Positions 12,183 through 26,479 of a stretch of DNA of 64,000 nt are shown here, one piece after another. The position numbers and the translations under genes are program-made. This DNA is from Epiperipatus broadwayi (Eukaryota; Onychophora; Udeonychophora; Euonychophora; Peripatidae): assembly GCA_028023455.1 (NCBI GenBank), contig JAQFVV010006635.1, positions 227,098 through 291,097 on the forward strand. Direction: 5' to 3'. The notes under the pieces are model-generated. The model saw only the letters and a list, made by a program, of their open reading frames with translations. It made no database searches and was not told the DNA's origin. Position 1 is the stretch's first letter. Every line of letters starts with the position of its first letter.

Positions 12183-12214
<32 letters not shown>
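12179..12214. repeat. (TA)n(GA)n compound microsatellite
   Basis: About ten TA units followed by about nine GA units, at the truncated 5' side of the GIY-YIG fragment. A similar (CA)n(TA)n(GA)n array lies at 34,509-34,560. Confidence 0.9.
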
Positions 12215-13988
12215 ATATTAACAAACTATGGACATAGTAATATATTAGACCTTACAGTAAGGAAAATATTATGGTTATATAATGTTTTATAAAAAAAAAT
12301 GATTGTAAATTTCAAAAGTAATTGTAAATTTAACAGTATTTCAACTATAATGTGATAAATATGAATATGCAAATTAATTTTAAAATTAAAATTATTTATG
12401 AATTAGAATAAAATATGTTTAGTAAACATTCTATCTGATCTTACATTGCCCAATGAGCAAATTTTCTATGTATACATGTAAACAAAAATTATATCTCAGA
12501 TCAATAAAATAATAGACTTAGTTGAAACCAAGGTAAATAATATGGTTAAAAGTATTGTGATACATTTCTAAACTGCAAAGGAAAGTCACTCTTTATAATA
12601 AGTTACTTTATATATATATATATATATATTACTATGTATTTATATATACTGTATGTATACATTGTTTTCAGGGAATTAAATAAATAAACTAATGAAAGAC
12701 ATATTTATTTATTTTAACAATAAGAATATTTATTGATAATTGTAAAGTGGCTATGTTTTAGGAAAATGCATATATACGAATTTTAAAAAAAATTGTTTTA
12801 GATAATAGATCAATAGGCAATATAGTATTCATTTAATTAGAAAGATTAAAGGAATGTCAAGATTTTATTTTTATTTTTTTTTGCTAGACGATGGAACAAG
12901 GAAGAAAAAACATAAAAATCCATACTATTCTTCCTGGAGTTCATTTTTGAAGGACTTCTGCCAAGCAATAAATTGTTTAAAAATGTTTTACTTTTTATTT
13001 ACAATGTGTAATATACAGTACTTAGGGATATTCTGGAATATATATATTGCTTGAAAAAAAATTTTTGATGAAGGATATTGGGATTAAACATTAACAAAAA
13101 TCTGATCAATATAAATGATAATTCACAACATTTTTAACCCTATTATAAATAGCATTCATTAATAGTTCACAGCAAAGCAAAAAAATGTTCTAACTTCTCT
13201 CCATAGATAAACAACGAAAAAAAAGACTTTATTTCCTGCACCAATCAACAATCAATTTGTGGAAGTTTAATAGACATTCTTTCTTATTTTACACTTTATC
13301 TAAACACTACTTGATACTCAATTACAAGCATATCTAGCTAAATTGAATACATGATGGTTAAATGAAAAATATTAATGTCGCTCAAATATTGTTTCTAAAA
13401 TAAACTTGTTTCAGAAAATTGTCCCCAATAATCAACTGTGGTCGCTCGATTAAGGGTACTTTATCTTTTAGTTATCTCAGTCCTTTGCCCAAAAACTTTA
13501 AGTTATGTAGAGAGCTAATGGCAACTCAAATAATTAGCTATGCTGAAAGAAAATATATATATATTTAAGAATGTCAAAAATTAATTTGAAATCTAGTTGT
13601 ATCTTCTTTATTATTTTTTTTTTTATCTAAGTATTTTTTGCCCCAACAATAAAAGAAGTCACGAATAATAATAATCAAAAATGGAAAAATAATAAACAAA
13701 TTGAAGAAATAAGATAAAAAAAGATTTTAAAAAAAGATTCAATACTTCAAAAATTATAATCGGAACGATAAAATCAAACACCTAATCCCGAAAATATTAA
13801 TTAATGAAAATAAATAAATAACTGAAATATAAATTACTAAAAATTAGAAGTAATAAATTACTGAATGCTTAAATCACTATCTATTATTGAAGAAGTCATA
13901 ATAAGTTATATTTTAGAATAAAATTGACAATATAGCTAAAAAAAGTTAAGTCATTGAAATAATTTGAAATTATTTACATAAATCTTAA
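12215..13988. other. AT-rich noncoding stretch
   Basis: No recognisable coding or RNA feature. A (TA)n tract lies at 12,609-12,630 and scattered A/T runs throughout. Confidence 0.45.
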
Positions 13989-14560
13989 TAACTGAAATAC
14001 AGGCTTATTATATACATGTATCAATATATGTAATATATAGGGTATATGAGCACAGACTTTCACACGACCCACCACTCTCCATTCTATCTCATAACACTGA
14101 TACACTTGAACACATATATGTTGAAAAGATAAATAATTATCAATACACGTATTTCATGCTAAACCAGCAATCATCAATTGGTCATGATTATCATCTCTAC
14201 ACATATATGCAATAAGTGCTCAGATATATATTAAGATAGCCAATCTTCATACTTTAATGGACAGGCTTCAATCCACTCCACAGTCCAACTCTTCAACCGT
14301 CCGTCCAATTGAAAATCTGATGACGGGTGTTCAAAGACCACCCTGAGGCTGAGATTCTCGTCACACCCATGATGACCTAAAGTCAATCTGACTCCTCATG
14401 TACAGAACATAATCCATTTAATACATATACAAGGAATGGTCAGACATCTCTACAATATAATAACTGAAATACAGGCATATTATATACCTATATCAATATA
14501 TGTATCAAGTGTATCAGTGTTATGAAATAGAATGGAGAGTGATGGGTCGTGTGGAAATCT
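13989..14560. repeat. Compound foldback with flanking 42-bp direct repeat
   Basis: A 42-bp direct repeat starting TAACTGAAATACAGGC lies at 13,989-14,030 and 14,461-14,502. Overlapping it, inverted arms at 14,054-14,121 and 14,499-14,560 share CACACGACCCA, ACTCTCCATTCTAT and ACACTGATACACTTG. The interior (about 14,230-14,440) is less AT-rich than its surroundings and shows no open frame. The arm sequence is related to the foldback at 26,350-26,479 and to 39,745-39,805, so a dispersed family is present. Confidence 0.7.
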
Positions 14561-16185
14561 TAAATAGTAATAAAAAAACATTTGATGCCATAGTAAATAA
14601 AATATACAAAAGTATTTATTTACAAATATCGAATACGTATTTATTGATCTTTATAGGCTAAATAACGTTCAACACTTTACCTATTAATATATTCATATAT
14701 ATTATCTCTTCTCTCTTTCACACGTATACACACACGAGAGCGCAAGATTATGCATATTATGATTGTTCTAGCAATTTTCGCAAAAAGAGATTAAAAGATT
14801 CCAAAAAGTCTCTTAATAAAGATCTCCAAATCAAATAATATATATATAAGTAATCTTCTGAAAAATGGTAATGGTTAATTAGTTTGTTGTTGTTATTTTG
14901 TTTTACACTCTAGCAAAGAATAACTAGATATCTATTTGAGTTGGTTATGAGTAATTACCTGAAAGCAAAATCTTAATTTTGCTTGAAACATAAAATACAA
15001 GCTTCAGACCATTAGTATTACAAGAAAATATATTAACCACTACCGTCATGGAAATCTTCAAATATATATATATTGGTTGTTTTTTTGTTTGTTTTTTTTG
15101 CTATGCGGAGTGAAATTAACGTTATTTCTTAATATTATGAATTATGACATATTTATTATTAAGGCTGTATTTAGTTAACAAGTGTTAAATATTTTTTAAA
15201 CTAAAACTTTTTGTTTGTTGTTATTTACAAATGCAGTTTATCACTCAGTTATATATAATATACCTACTTATAGTATTTACTATAATGAAATCCAAAATAC
15301 TCAGATCTCTTCCAGCTATAGAAGTAAATTTATTAAAAGAACAATAAGCCTCTAAATTATTGGCTTAGCAAATAGAAGTAAATGGTTTGTCAAATATAAG
15401 GAAGAAAGATTTGAGGATTAATTCTCAAATAAGAAAATTTGAAATTGTTAAAAGCCAATACATCAAAATAGTTTTGTTTAAAATAATAAATAAAATCCAT
15501 ACCACTACCAAATGATAACATTAAGAGATGAAAGTGTTTCAATAAGCTGATTCTTTAATTTAGATAATTTAATTACATCAAATTTTACTTAGTATTTTTT
15601 TTGTTTGTTTTGTTTTGCTTTTATTTTTCTCCTCTCCCCTTTCTCACCCTTTTTTTTTTTGTTTGTTTTGCTATTTTCTTTTAGTTTTTTTTTTTTTTGT
15701 AAAATATATTCCCTTTTTTTTTTTTTTTTTAGCATTTCAAAATCATTATTATTATTATTTACACTTTTATAAACAAATGACATTTAAAACAATGAAAACC
15801 TTTTCTGTTTTTAAGTGGTCAAACATTTATTAATTTACTAAAACAAATGATATGGAATAAAAAGATTAAAAATTTTATTTGATGCCAATAACATAAAAAA
15901 AAAAAACACATTTTTCATACGACTTAAAGATAAGGTAAAAAAAATAGCCTTTAAATAGCACTCAAAACATTCTCACTACAGAGAAATAATACAAGAGAAA
16001 GTAATAATTAATGGAAAAGTGATGAAGTTATTATTTTTATTTTATTCACTAGCAAAAAAAATAACTAGATATTTATTTCTTTATTAATAATTGAATGTTT
16101 AATTGAGTAAATGGTCCTTAAACATGAAATAAATATCCTAAGTTTTACCCAGATTTGAACTCAAGATGTGACATAATATATATTG
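14561..16185. other. AT-rich noncoding stretch with T-rich tract
   Basis: Around 15,595-15,735 the plus strand is almost pure pyrimidine with long T runs, giving open but low-complexity frames on both strands. No feature beyond that was recognised. Confidence 0.45.
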
Positions 16186-16384
16186 TTATAATACTTCTTT
16201 CATATACACTTCAATGCAAACAAATTTTTATAAAAAACTTTTTTATTTTTCTTACAGTTTCGACTGTCCAACAGTCTTCATCAGAGCTTTATCAAACCTC
16301 ATCTGCTTTAAATTGTAAGAAAAATAAAGAAATTTTTTAAGAAATTTGTTTTCATTTGAAGTGTATATGAAAGAAGTATTATAA
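16186..16384. repeat. Foldback with hammerhead-like core in the loop
   Basis: Arms 16,186-16,256 and 16,314-16,384 pair over about 70 bp (outer tips TTATAATAC/GTATTATAA, inner tips CTTACA/TGTAAG) with one mismatched patch. The 57-nt loop carries a hammerhead-like motif on the minus strand. This matches two inverted PLE terminal repeats abutting each other. Confidence 0.8.
16258..16284 (-). ncRNA. Hammerhead ribozyme core (partial)
   Basis: On the minus strand: CTGATGA (16,284-16,278), one extra A, a perfect 6-bp stem II GACTGT-TGG-ACAGTC, then GAAAC (16,261-16,257). Core and stem II are canonical apart from the extra A. The long foldback arms could serve as stem III with an ATT triplet and one mismatch (a type III arrangement), but stem I pairs poorly. 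Probably a decayed ribozyme. Confidence 0.55.
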
Positions 16385-16514
16385 GCAATATATATATGCA
16401 AAGAAAGTAAAAGAGAAGAATAAGAGAATATACTTCTGATGTGACATAATATAAGTAAATAGCAGAAACATTTACCAGTTTTCTAACAAAAAATTAATTA
16501 TGTCTAGAAAAGAG

Positions 16515-19165
16515 TTGTGAGGGATATGGGGAAGTAAGTAGTGGAGATGTTAAAATATTTCATTCTGGTGGTGATAGATCAATTAATGGAGTTGGTCTTG
16601 CTGTTGAAAAATACATTTGGAATAGTGTGGCAAAAATAGATTGTATTGATGATAAAATGATGATGATGATGCAGGAAAGTCCTAGGGATTTGTACTCATA
16701 CAAGTATACATGCTGACTACCAATTATGATAATATTAAAATTGATGAAATATATAAAAAGATAGAATACAACATGAGAGAGAAAATGTTGTATATTGCTA
16801 TAGAGTAATTGAAAAACAGTTGTGGGGAAAAGTAAGAAAGGAAAAATTGTTGGAAATTATGGTATTGGAAAAAGAAAGATTTAGACAGCTTGTACAATTT
16901 TGTAAGGAGAATGGGTTTGTGATTGCAAACACTTGCTCTAAAAAATCACAAAAAAAGATTGTAAACATTGAAAGCTTCAGTTGAAAGAGATCATTATCAC
17001 ATTAATTATATATTCAGAATAGATACAATAATGCTATTAAGATTTTGCATGATTTGCCTGGTGCTGATATAAACTCTGATAATAATTTGGTTATGACTAA
17101 ATTAAAGTTGTGTTTAAAAAGAATAAAAAGAGGGGAAAATATGAAAGACAGGTCTTAGATTGATTTAGAGAAATGAACTAGGAGGAGATTCGGTTTAATA
17201 TGTAAAAATATAATAAAAAGGATTGATAAAGATGATGAAATATTAATAGTTTTAATAAGTGTTAGTGTAGGATTAAAGAAGTATTATTAAAAACATCACA
17301 AAGTAAAATAGTCACTATTCATTTAAAAAAAGCTGGATAATGAAAGATATGTAAAAAATGGAACTATGAAGAAGATGGAAGAATATCAATACTGAAGAAG
17401 GTCAAAATGCATATAGAAAAAATTAATAATGAGCTAAGAAGAGAAACAGATATAGAAAAAAAATGGTTGGAACAAAAATGTATAAAGATAGGAATGCTTC
17501 AACAGGTGAAAAAATATAATCTGATATTCACTTGGGAGAAAAAGAGATAATTAGCAAGTGAAACAGCAGATAAGAATGAAAAAAGATTAATTGATAGCAG
17601 TGATATATTGAAAAGATATAAAAAAATATCTGCAATATCTATTTGGAAAGAAAATAATTCAATTAATTATGAACTCAAAAATGGAGAAGATATTGAAGTA
17701 GATGATAAAAATATGGTTAAATTGACAGATGAATTAATAAAGTCAATTGCACAAATGAGTAATGGTAAAGCTAATGGGTTTGTTACATACATAAAGAATT
17801 TTTGAAATAAATGAGAGAATTTATTATGAAGGAAATAGTTGGACTTTGCAACTTGAAATATAATAATGGAGTTCGACCTGAAAATTTTTTGATGACTATA
17901 ATGATTCTAATTGATAAAAAGAAAAAAAAAGCTAAATGTGAAAAGTACATGACAATAGGTTTGTTATCTCATGCTTCTAATGTTTTATTGAGAATTTTAA
18001 TTCAAGGAATTTATGGGGAAAGTAGAATATTATATTGGAGACGAACAGTTTGTTCTTCAGAAGAAATGGTGTTAGAACAATTGCAGATAATATATTGAAA
18101 AAGACAAAGAAATTGATATATAATTCATGGATTTGGAACAAGTATTTGATAAGAGTAATCTGCAATAAATTTATAGCCATTTTAACAAATAAAGGAGTAT
18201 TTTGGAAAGAGAGAAAATTGATTTGGAATATGTATACTGGGCAAAGGATAAGAATTAAAGTAGAGAATAATGAGATTGATGAAGTGAATATAGAAAGATA
18301 AGATAGGCAAGGATACAGTATGTCAGCTGTTCTTTTTAATATTTATTTAGAAGATAATTAAATAATTATTTATACTGGGGGGGGGGGATGTTTGAAGTAA
18401 AAATAATATGTAAGATTTGCAGATGATATAGTTCTTGTAGCTGAGGATGAAAAGTGTCTTCAGAATATATAAATTGAAGAAATGATGTATGAAATATGGA
18501 AAGAAGATTAATGTTGAGAAGATCAAATGTTTATGGACAGGGAGAAATGCAAAAAGATTGCAAATTGAAATCCACAATAATATTGTTCAACAGGTAAAAA
18601 GATTTAGATATTTGAATAGTTGTTTGAGTGACTATGGAAGAAGTAAAGATAAAGTTAAAGGAAGAATAGCATTGGACAAAGAAGGAATTTACTAAGAGAA
18701 AGAAAATATTCTGTGGATATTTGAAAAGAGAATTAAGAAAAAGATTAATTGAATGCTATGTGTGGAGAGTACTATTGTATGGTTATGAAACATGGACATA
18801 CTAAAGGGCCTTGGAAATGTGGTCATGGAGAAGGATGGAAAAAATCTATTGGATGATAAAATAACAAATGAAGTTTTGAAAAGAGTGAATGAAAAAAAAA
18901 GATTGAGGAAATTAGAGAAAAAAAGAAAAACTGGATTAAACATATATTAAGAAGAAAATATACTTTAATGAAAGATGTTTGGATAAATGGAGAGTGGTAA
19001 CAAAAGGAAAAGATAGAAAAGATTGATATTGCTTAATAATATAAAAGATGGAAAGAGTTACATGGAATTGAAGAGCTGAGCAATGAAGAGAATGGAGGAG
19101 AGAAATGGATGAATTGTTTATGTGACTGTTCTCTGGACCTGTCGTATGGGATAGAGAACTATTAA
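16515..19165 (+). pseudogene. Decayed non-LTR retrotransposon (endonuclease + reverse transcriptase)
   Basis: Reading with many stops and frameshifts gives, in order: an APE-type endonuclease (GYGEVSSGDVK, GGDRSINGVGLAVEKYIW; later FCKENGFVIANT and LPGADINSDNN), then the RT: GLLSHASNVLLRIL at about 17,960-18,000, DLEQVFDK (motif A remnant) near 18,130, RQGYSMSAVLFNIYLED (motif B) near 18,305, and RFADDIVLVAEDE (motif C) at 18,413-18,450. The C-terminus shows LLYGYETWT and MWSWRRMEK, typical of invertebrate LINEs of this type. The order proves one plus-strand element of about 2.65 kb; the clade is not resolved. A G9 run at 18,378 is one of many disruptions. Confidence 0.85.
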
Positions 19166-22100
19166 TTGATTGAAAAAATTAGCATTGAAATATTGGTGTT
19201 TCTTATAGCTCTTAATAAATTTGGCCTAATTCAGAAAAAAGCTAGTTGATAAAAAAAAAAAAAAATTATTGACAATATTGTGCATTGATTTCAAACAGCC
19301 AAATTGCTTTAACAAAAATATTCAAAGTTTTTAATTAATAATCTTAGCTATTTAGATTCAAGTCTCCGTAATAAAAAATATGCATAAAATGAAGTCTTAA
19401 ATGGAAGCTTTTAAAATAAATTAAGTTGAAAGGGTGATTAGCAATATTAAATTGATAAGATTACAAACCTTGTTACCTAGATACTAAGTCGTCTTTAAGT
19501 GAAACCCATATATATATAATTATCATTTTATATCTATTCATAATTTAATATAAATGTTAATTTAATAAAGGGATGCAATAAAATAAATGTAAAGATGTGT
19601 GAAAAAAAAATGGAATAATAAACGTTCATGGACTTGAAATTCAAAATCTAGGGCTTTACTCCAAATGACCTCAGAATTTTTATTACTCGTTAATTAATCA
19701 ATTTTATGTTTTTGACACAATTTACATATATAGATTTAATAAACAAAATGTTAATTTTCATCTCAACTGAAGATATTCAACCAAATTACATAGGTAGTAT
19801 ATATTTAAATAATTTACTATAAATAAGTCATGCAAATAAATAATGAAAATTAAAAAAAAAAAAAACAGCTAATAGTCATAATATTATTATTGGCATTCGT
19901 TATTTATATAACATTTTATAGCTAGTTTAAAATAAGTTATGAACGGTTAATAAAGATATAAATATTTGCGTTATTTAATTATATGTTTATCATTGTAAGA
20001 AATAAAATGGAATCTAGGAAAATTTCCCCCCTTTTTGCTTTAATATGCTGGACTAAATTTGAGTAAATTGAAATTCTAAGGATTAATATTAGGCAGCCTT
20101 TGCGACTTTTTCTTTTTCGAAATTACTGTAAGTTTTCTTTTTCCAGTAAAAGTTTACGATAATAACTCTAAATATGAGTTGCTAGATTAAATTTGGTTAA
20201 GGAAATAGCAAGCAATAATAATCTGCCTACTAAAAATGATGATCAAGGATGAAAGTGACTTAGTTGTAGTGTCCTATTTCTTGAATTGCTAATATACAAT
20301 ATAATTATATATGTTGAATTTTTTAAGCATATAATAAAAGTTAAAATGACTTTTTTGAGACAAGTCCTGATTAAAATTTGAAATTATAAATTGTTTAATA
20401 TTGAAACAACGAATTTGGCACTTTTAAAGAAATGTGACAACCAAAGTCAGCATAAGCACGTCTTTATCCAATGTATATGTATTTACATGTGTGTGACTGA
20501 AGAAAGATTATGAAAAAGTCAAAATGCATCATTTGATCTTTTCTTTAAATTGTATTAGAAGTATATCTGACTTTATATATATTGTTAAAAGGTAATTGTC
20601 TTGACAACAGTTTGAGATTGTTGATTGGTATCTATATTGAGATTGTCTAAGTTTTAAATGGTTTCTAATGATTATATATATATATATCAATTACTTGCTC
20701 AAAATATTCTATATGTAATACTTCTAAATTATAATAGTAGTACAAATAAACAATAATAATATTTAATTTATATGGAAGTATTTTCAATTGCTTAGATAGA
20801 TGTATTTATTATCAAGTGAACTTATTATTTCTTTTTCTTTAGCATAAGTTCAATTGATAATGATTTAAGATATACACAATCCAAAGTACTTCTGTAGAAA
20901 TTATGTATTATAACTATTTATTAGTACTGCTATTATAGTTTAAAAGTATTATATATAACTATAGGATGCAGCTCCTATTTCTTGGGTACTAATTAAATTT
21001 CCGTCCTTTTTTTTCCAAAGACAAAAAAAAATACTGATTAAGATTTCATTCTTTATTTATTTATTAATTTAACATATATTTAACACACAACTCTTTAATT
21101 AATTGTGTCAGAACAAATTTACTGTTAAGTAAATAATTAGTAATAGTTTTTTTACTACAGATACTGTTTCTGCTTAAAACTTTTATTTTACCCACACTTA
21201 ATTCTGATATCATATTAGAATCTTATAAAAATGTTCATAATAAAGTATTGTTTATCTATGAGAAGAAATTCAAGTTCTATTTTTCTCATATTAAATACAT
21301 ATAGCTTGGGTGAAAAAAATAGAGTGGATCCATTCTATCTTTTAAAAAGACTTTATCTTGTGTTTGGAAAGGAGAGTATTCATTATAAATAGCATTCCAT
21401 CTGTAAAGTGAATGTGTCATGGTGTAAATCATATTGAATAAATAACTATTTTATAAAATTCGACTTTTTTAAACATATATTTAATCACACAAGAGCAAAT
21501 TTATTATTAAATAAATAATCATTAATATTTTTTCAGAATAGTGTATTTTTATCTACAGATGTCTTTTCTTCATTTTAACAACAGTTTGTTCTTTTTCATA
21601 AGAGTGAACTAAGTTATTTGGTCCTATTTCAATTTAACTTATTATTTTATAGATGTACAAATTAATGATGTAAATACAGAGATATTAGAATGAGTTGTAA
21701 GAAAAGAGTAGCAATCAACAATGAGAAAAACCTTTCTTTAAATATAAAACATGAATTCATCCTATATAAGATTAAAAATAAATAAATTGATAGTAAAATA
21801 ACAGAAGGAGTAGTAACAATGTTATACTAAAATAAAATAAACATGCATTTATATTAGCCATCTTAGTTATCTTAGTGATATTGGGTAAGAATAAGATTTC
21901 ATGAAAAATGATAGCTAAATACTTTTGGTCTATAATGCAGGAGAGTGTATAAAACAATGGAAAGCAGAAGAACCAATGAATTAATTACTGAATGAAAAGG
22001 AAATGCTTCTGAAAGCATATGTTAACTGTAAATAAAGAAAATTATATGATGTTTTGTTTGTTGATATATATATATGGTACTCTATTAATATGTTTACCAT

Positions 22101-23554
22101 AAATATATATATATGTCTACCACTATGTGTATGTATATATATATATATATATATCACTATCATCTCAGCAGAACTACCTGTGAGACAAACATTAAGTTTA
22201 AATAAAGCAGAACAGATAAAAAGTCAACCACTTTAATACAAACTGCAAAATGAGTTAAGATCTTAATAGTTAATAAATATATTCTCTATTATATTTACAA
22301 ACCAAAATCAATGCAATAATTATTTTAAACTTTGAAAACTCCTAAACAAAAATATATAAAAATAGAATTAGTTGTATATCAGTAACTGAAGTTCATATAT
22401 AGAAATGTGACCTACCAATATGTTATTACTCTGCTACATCAGGCTACTCTTTTGAAATTGAGAACTGATATACATGTGGAGATATAGTTATACTAACAGG
22501 GTTTTAAACATGATTGGGTTAGGTTATAAAAACTTTAATGTGATAACTGTGTGAGCAGTCTCACTTAATGTGCAGGCTGGAAGATAAAACTGCTAGTGGT
22601 GTCTAATGGTTTTGCATAAAAAAATTTTATTAAGCTAAAAAGTTGGGAAGAGGGGGATACTACTATGATTTGTGATTAGTTTTAGAAGTATGCTTGAAAT
22701 TTTGGATTAAATTTTGCACAATGAATTACAAAAACAAAACAATTTTTCCACATTTTTACCAGGAAAAAGTGTTACCAAGTAGGTGAAATCAGAATATGGT
22801 TGTTGATTATGACCAATACAAGAGTTGTTCCACTATCCTAATAAAGTAAAAAGTAATTTAAATAACTTTTGGTATATGTGAATAATGATTTCTCTCCTCT
22901 TTCCTTAAATTTCAATTGTTTTCATTTAAAAACTTTAAAATAGACTAAGAATATATTAGAATTTTAAATGGTTGAAAAAAATAGAATGTTTTGCTTACCA
23001 ACATATTTAATATTTATTAAAAGAACTTCAATCAGCGAATTATTTTTAAAAGTCTTTTTATCAGTATGTCTTCATACAGATATAATAATATTTATTGATA
23101 TTATTTAATTAATTAAATTAAATAGTAAGAGATAGTTAAACAAAGACAAACGATTAATTAATAATTTTGATACTAATAATTAAATCACATGCAAATATAA
23201 CATTACATATATATTCAATATAGTTTTTTTGTTTCATTAGATATTACAATATGGATAAAAATGACTCATCTTTTTATAAGATTTGAATATTAAAGTGTGG
23301 TTGGGTTAAGCACTGTTTAACTAATTGTGCTCCAAAATCAAACAGACCATAATTAAGACATATAAATAATTTTAAAATACTTGGCCCATACTTTCTGTGA
23401 GTATATCCAGATGCTTCTAATCTTTAGCTCATTTAATGAGTAGAGGTTGTCCATGAAATACATATACAGTGAGAGATGTTTGTCTGAAAAATGTTGCAAC
23501 AGAAAATACCTTATGTTCTAATAATAAATTTTGAAGAAGTGTGCAAAAAGATTT
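19166..23554. other. Long AT-rich noncoding stretch
   Basis: No recognisable protein, tRNA box or transposon terminus. Several (TA)n tracts (for example 20,675-20,690, 22,061-22,075, 22,135-22,154), which create spurious short frames. Confidence 0.45.
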
Positions 23555-23559
23555 GATAG

Positions 23560-23630
23560 TTTATAGTGTAATGGTTAGCACATATGTCTGACTTTTTAAC
23601 AATTTGAGAGTGAAACTTTAAATTTTTTCA
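23560..23630 (+). repeat. Degenerate tRNA-derived (SINE-like) piece
   Basis: TAGTGTAATGGTTAGCA (23,564-23,580) is a good match to a tRNA D-arm / pol III A box. The expected B box about 35 nt later is only a relic (GAGAGTGAAACTTT). No closed cloverleaf can be drawn, so this is not a working tRNA gene. Confidence 0.4.
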
Positions 23631-23639
23631 GATAGTTTA

Positions 23640-25440
23640 AGATTATTATTGTTTAGATAGCTATATACCTAGCTGCCGTCAGTAAATGGCTATTTAGTTT
23701 GTTATTAATTAGAGAATAAAATAAAAATGATAGAGTAAAAAAAAATCTTGCACTTTGGCAACTAATTTCCCTGATAAGCATTATCTTATACTGAAGAAAG
23801 TACTGAAGGGGTTTTCTGTGGAAGAATTTGAAGACAATTTTATCCAAGTAACAATATAATATTGTTTTACCTATATATGTATATAAAATATAGCAATAGT
23901 AGTTTACCGTATTCTTGTTACGATTATTTATCAATTATTTGATTATAATATATATTGATAGCAGGGTTTATCTATATAAATTAAAATAAAAATTTCACAT
24001 ATAAATAAAATGAATATAATATTTAGATTTTTCTATTTAATAGTCAAATAGTTAATGTATGTGGCAAATTATTACTATTACAATAATCAATTAATATCGC
24101 AGTTTGATCTACTCTATCATCTTATTAATAGAACTTTTCTATTACCAGGATTTCTAGCAACACCAACTATTATTGAATTAACCAAACTAGATGATGAATG
24201 AGTAAATTGAACCAATATAGATCCTAATAATAATAAAATCACATATATTAGGAAAAACCTGAATTGACACACACACACATATATATATAGCTTATTCATA
24301 TATATATATATATATATAAGTAAAATTAATCTGATTTAAAAAGCGATTGTAGATAGACCAGATAGACCATCTCTTTATTTGGCAAAAATAATTATTGTTT
24401 TTTTTTTTAATACAGAGTGTATATGCAATTTCACTTTGTGACTTTGAAAACTCTTTTGTTTTTAAAAAAAATCATTATTAAAATTATTTTTACAAGAATA
24501 TGACTCCTATATATATATAAACAAAGCATAAAAAGTTAAGAGAAAATGATTGGAATCAAAATAATCGTGTGGTAATTAAAGAAAGAAAATGAGGAAGATT
24601 ATCTGATCTACAAAACTGTAAAATAAAAATATCTGAAAAGAAAGACTAAGCAATAGGCTAAAAATACTATAGCAAACGAAGAGCTCAACGTTATATTAAT
24701 AATCTAAAACTTCTAATAAAACGATTAGTCAAAAGTTGATTAAAACGTTTAAATAGGATTTTAAAACACATAGCGAGAATAATGAAATTGAAAAATAAAA
24801 TTATTTTCAGTATGTGTCCATGTTCAGAAATATTTTATATTTATAAGCAAATTATATTTTATAATACTTGTATGATTTTCTCTACATATATGTATACAGG
24901 TAAATGTTTATATAAATTTAATTACAGCTCATTAATTAAAATTTGATGTAATTTTAAAATGAAAAACAATCACTGACAAATGAACAAGTATTACCACTTG
25001 TTTGATATATTATACTATTTAGTTATCGCACCGGCCTTCAGGCAGAGAATTTAAACAAGTAAGAGCATATTCTCATAAACCAGTATATATATGTGTGTGT
25101 CTTTTTTACGTACACATACATAGAGAGAAAGAAAATTGTCAGAAAATTTAGTTTAATGATTACAGAATTTTTAAAAATATAAATGTATTATCAATTTTAT
25201 TTGCTTAGTATATAATATTGATCTTTTTTTATTTGTATAAAAAATAGTTAGCAAGCTTTCGTTTACATATATATATATATTGCGCATGTTCTTTCTCTAT
25301 AAGTAATTTACCACTTATAAAAACAACAAAACTACTTGGAAATACTTTTTGTATATTGGTTTTAAAGCGTTGGTTTAGAAAAAACAACCCCTGAAGTGCA
25401 TTATAGATAGTTGTAATCTTAACTATATCTATTTAGTTGT
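23640..25440. other. AT-rich noncoding stretch
   Basis: Nothing recognisable apart from (CA)n(TA)n at 24,271-24,316 and small hairpins. Confidence 0.4.
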
Positions 25441-25530
25441 TTTTTTTTTTTTTTTTGAATCAGTAGAATGCGAACCTTCTAACTCTGGTACTTACTTTCA
25501 GTACCAAGCTAAAACAGGAAATAAAAACAT
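25441..25530 (-). repeat. tRNA-like retroposed sequence with poly(A)
   Basis: On the minus strand TTAGCTTGGTA (A-box-like) is followed about 25 nt later by GGTTCGCATTC (B-box-like), then a short segment and an A run of about 16 (plus-strand T run 25,439-25,456). tRNA-like head plus poly(A) tail is the layout of a SINE or retroposed tRNA pseudogene. The spacing between boxes is shorter than in real tRNAs. Confidence 0.45.
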
Positions 25531-26283
25531 TTTATCCGAATTCGCGGACTAGTAATTAATTTGAATATAAAATTTATAATACTAACCTACAGGCAAATAG
25601 TTCCTCTTGCTCTTTAAAATAAAATCAAAGTTAAATACGCGATAATATTCACAAATGCAGTAATTTTAAATGTCACTTTTGAAAAAAGAAATAATACACT
25701 TATCATTATCCAGAAAGAATGCATACATAAACACTTTTTCCAAAGAAAAAATATATTTGGTTAAAGATAATCAGCTGAACCGCCAACATTTTTTCTCAGA
25801 CTTACGTTTCAATGTTAATCTTATCTTTCATTATTAATATTAAGTGATAATTAAAATTATATATTTATGACTTCATAATTTGACTATTATCTTTTAATTG
25901 TATTAATTAATAGAGTTCATTTTGTCTCTTGAATAAAGAACATTTGAAGCTAAAGCACCAATTATAAGTTCCTTAAAATTATAATTTATAAGCTATTGAA
26001 TGGAATGAAATGTTTATTAGCTAAAGATATGTTTTTTAATTAGCCGCAATCGTGATCAACCGTAACAGTTTGTAAATCATTGGCACGATATTATAACAAT
26101 CTTATAAAGAATTTCATTAAAAAATATTGCTCTGAGCTATTTAGTTTGTGGCCTATGCGAAAACTAAAGATTCAAGAATCGATTCTAACAAGAGCCAGGA
26201 GTTCAGTTTCATAGTTAACATCACAAGATCTCATAAGAAATTGATCATACAATTTATTTATTAAAAAAATGATGAACTTTTAC
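25531..26283. other. AT-rich noncoding stretch
   Basis: No feature recognised. Confidence 0.4.
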
Positions 26284-26295
26284 ATCGCTAGGATA

Positions 26296-26479
26296 AATTA
26301 ATACATTGTACAGGCTTAAACCTGCATTTATATATGTAATATATGCGGGATTCGAACTCAGACTTTCACACGACCCACTACTCTCAGTGCCATCTCATAT
26401 TGCATGTGTGTGATCAGGTGGGTCAGCAATATGAGATGGCACAGAGAGTAGTGGGTCGTGTGAAAGTCTGAGTTCGAAT
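26296..26479. mobile_element. 184-bp foldback insertion flanked by a 12-bp duplication
   Basis: ATCGCTAGGATA is repeated exactly at 26,284-26,295 and 26,480-26,491, which is best read as a target-site duplication. Inside, arms 26,350-26,403 and 26,426-26,479 are reverse complements over 54 bp (GCGGGATTCGAACTCAGACT side). Read on the minus strand, or from the right arm, GAGTTCGAATC resembles a pol III B box, hinting at tRNA ancestry. Variable TSD of this length fits target-primed retroposition more than a cut-and-paste transposon. Related arms occur at 14.05/14.5 kb. Confidence 0.75.

Noticed and set aside
14330-14395. CTGATGA followed by a GGGTG...CACCC hairpin, a possible hammerhead
   Set aside because: The residues after the hairpin are TGAGGC rather than GAAA and no consistent stem I or cleavage triplet can be placed.
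15589-15833. Open frames on both strands, one Lys-rich and one Phe-rich
   Set aside because: Produced by T runs; low-complexity sequence with no similarity.
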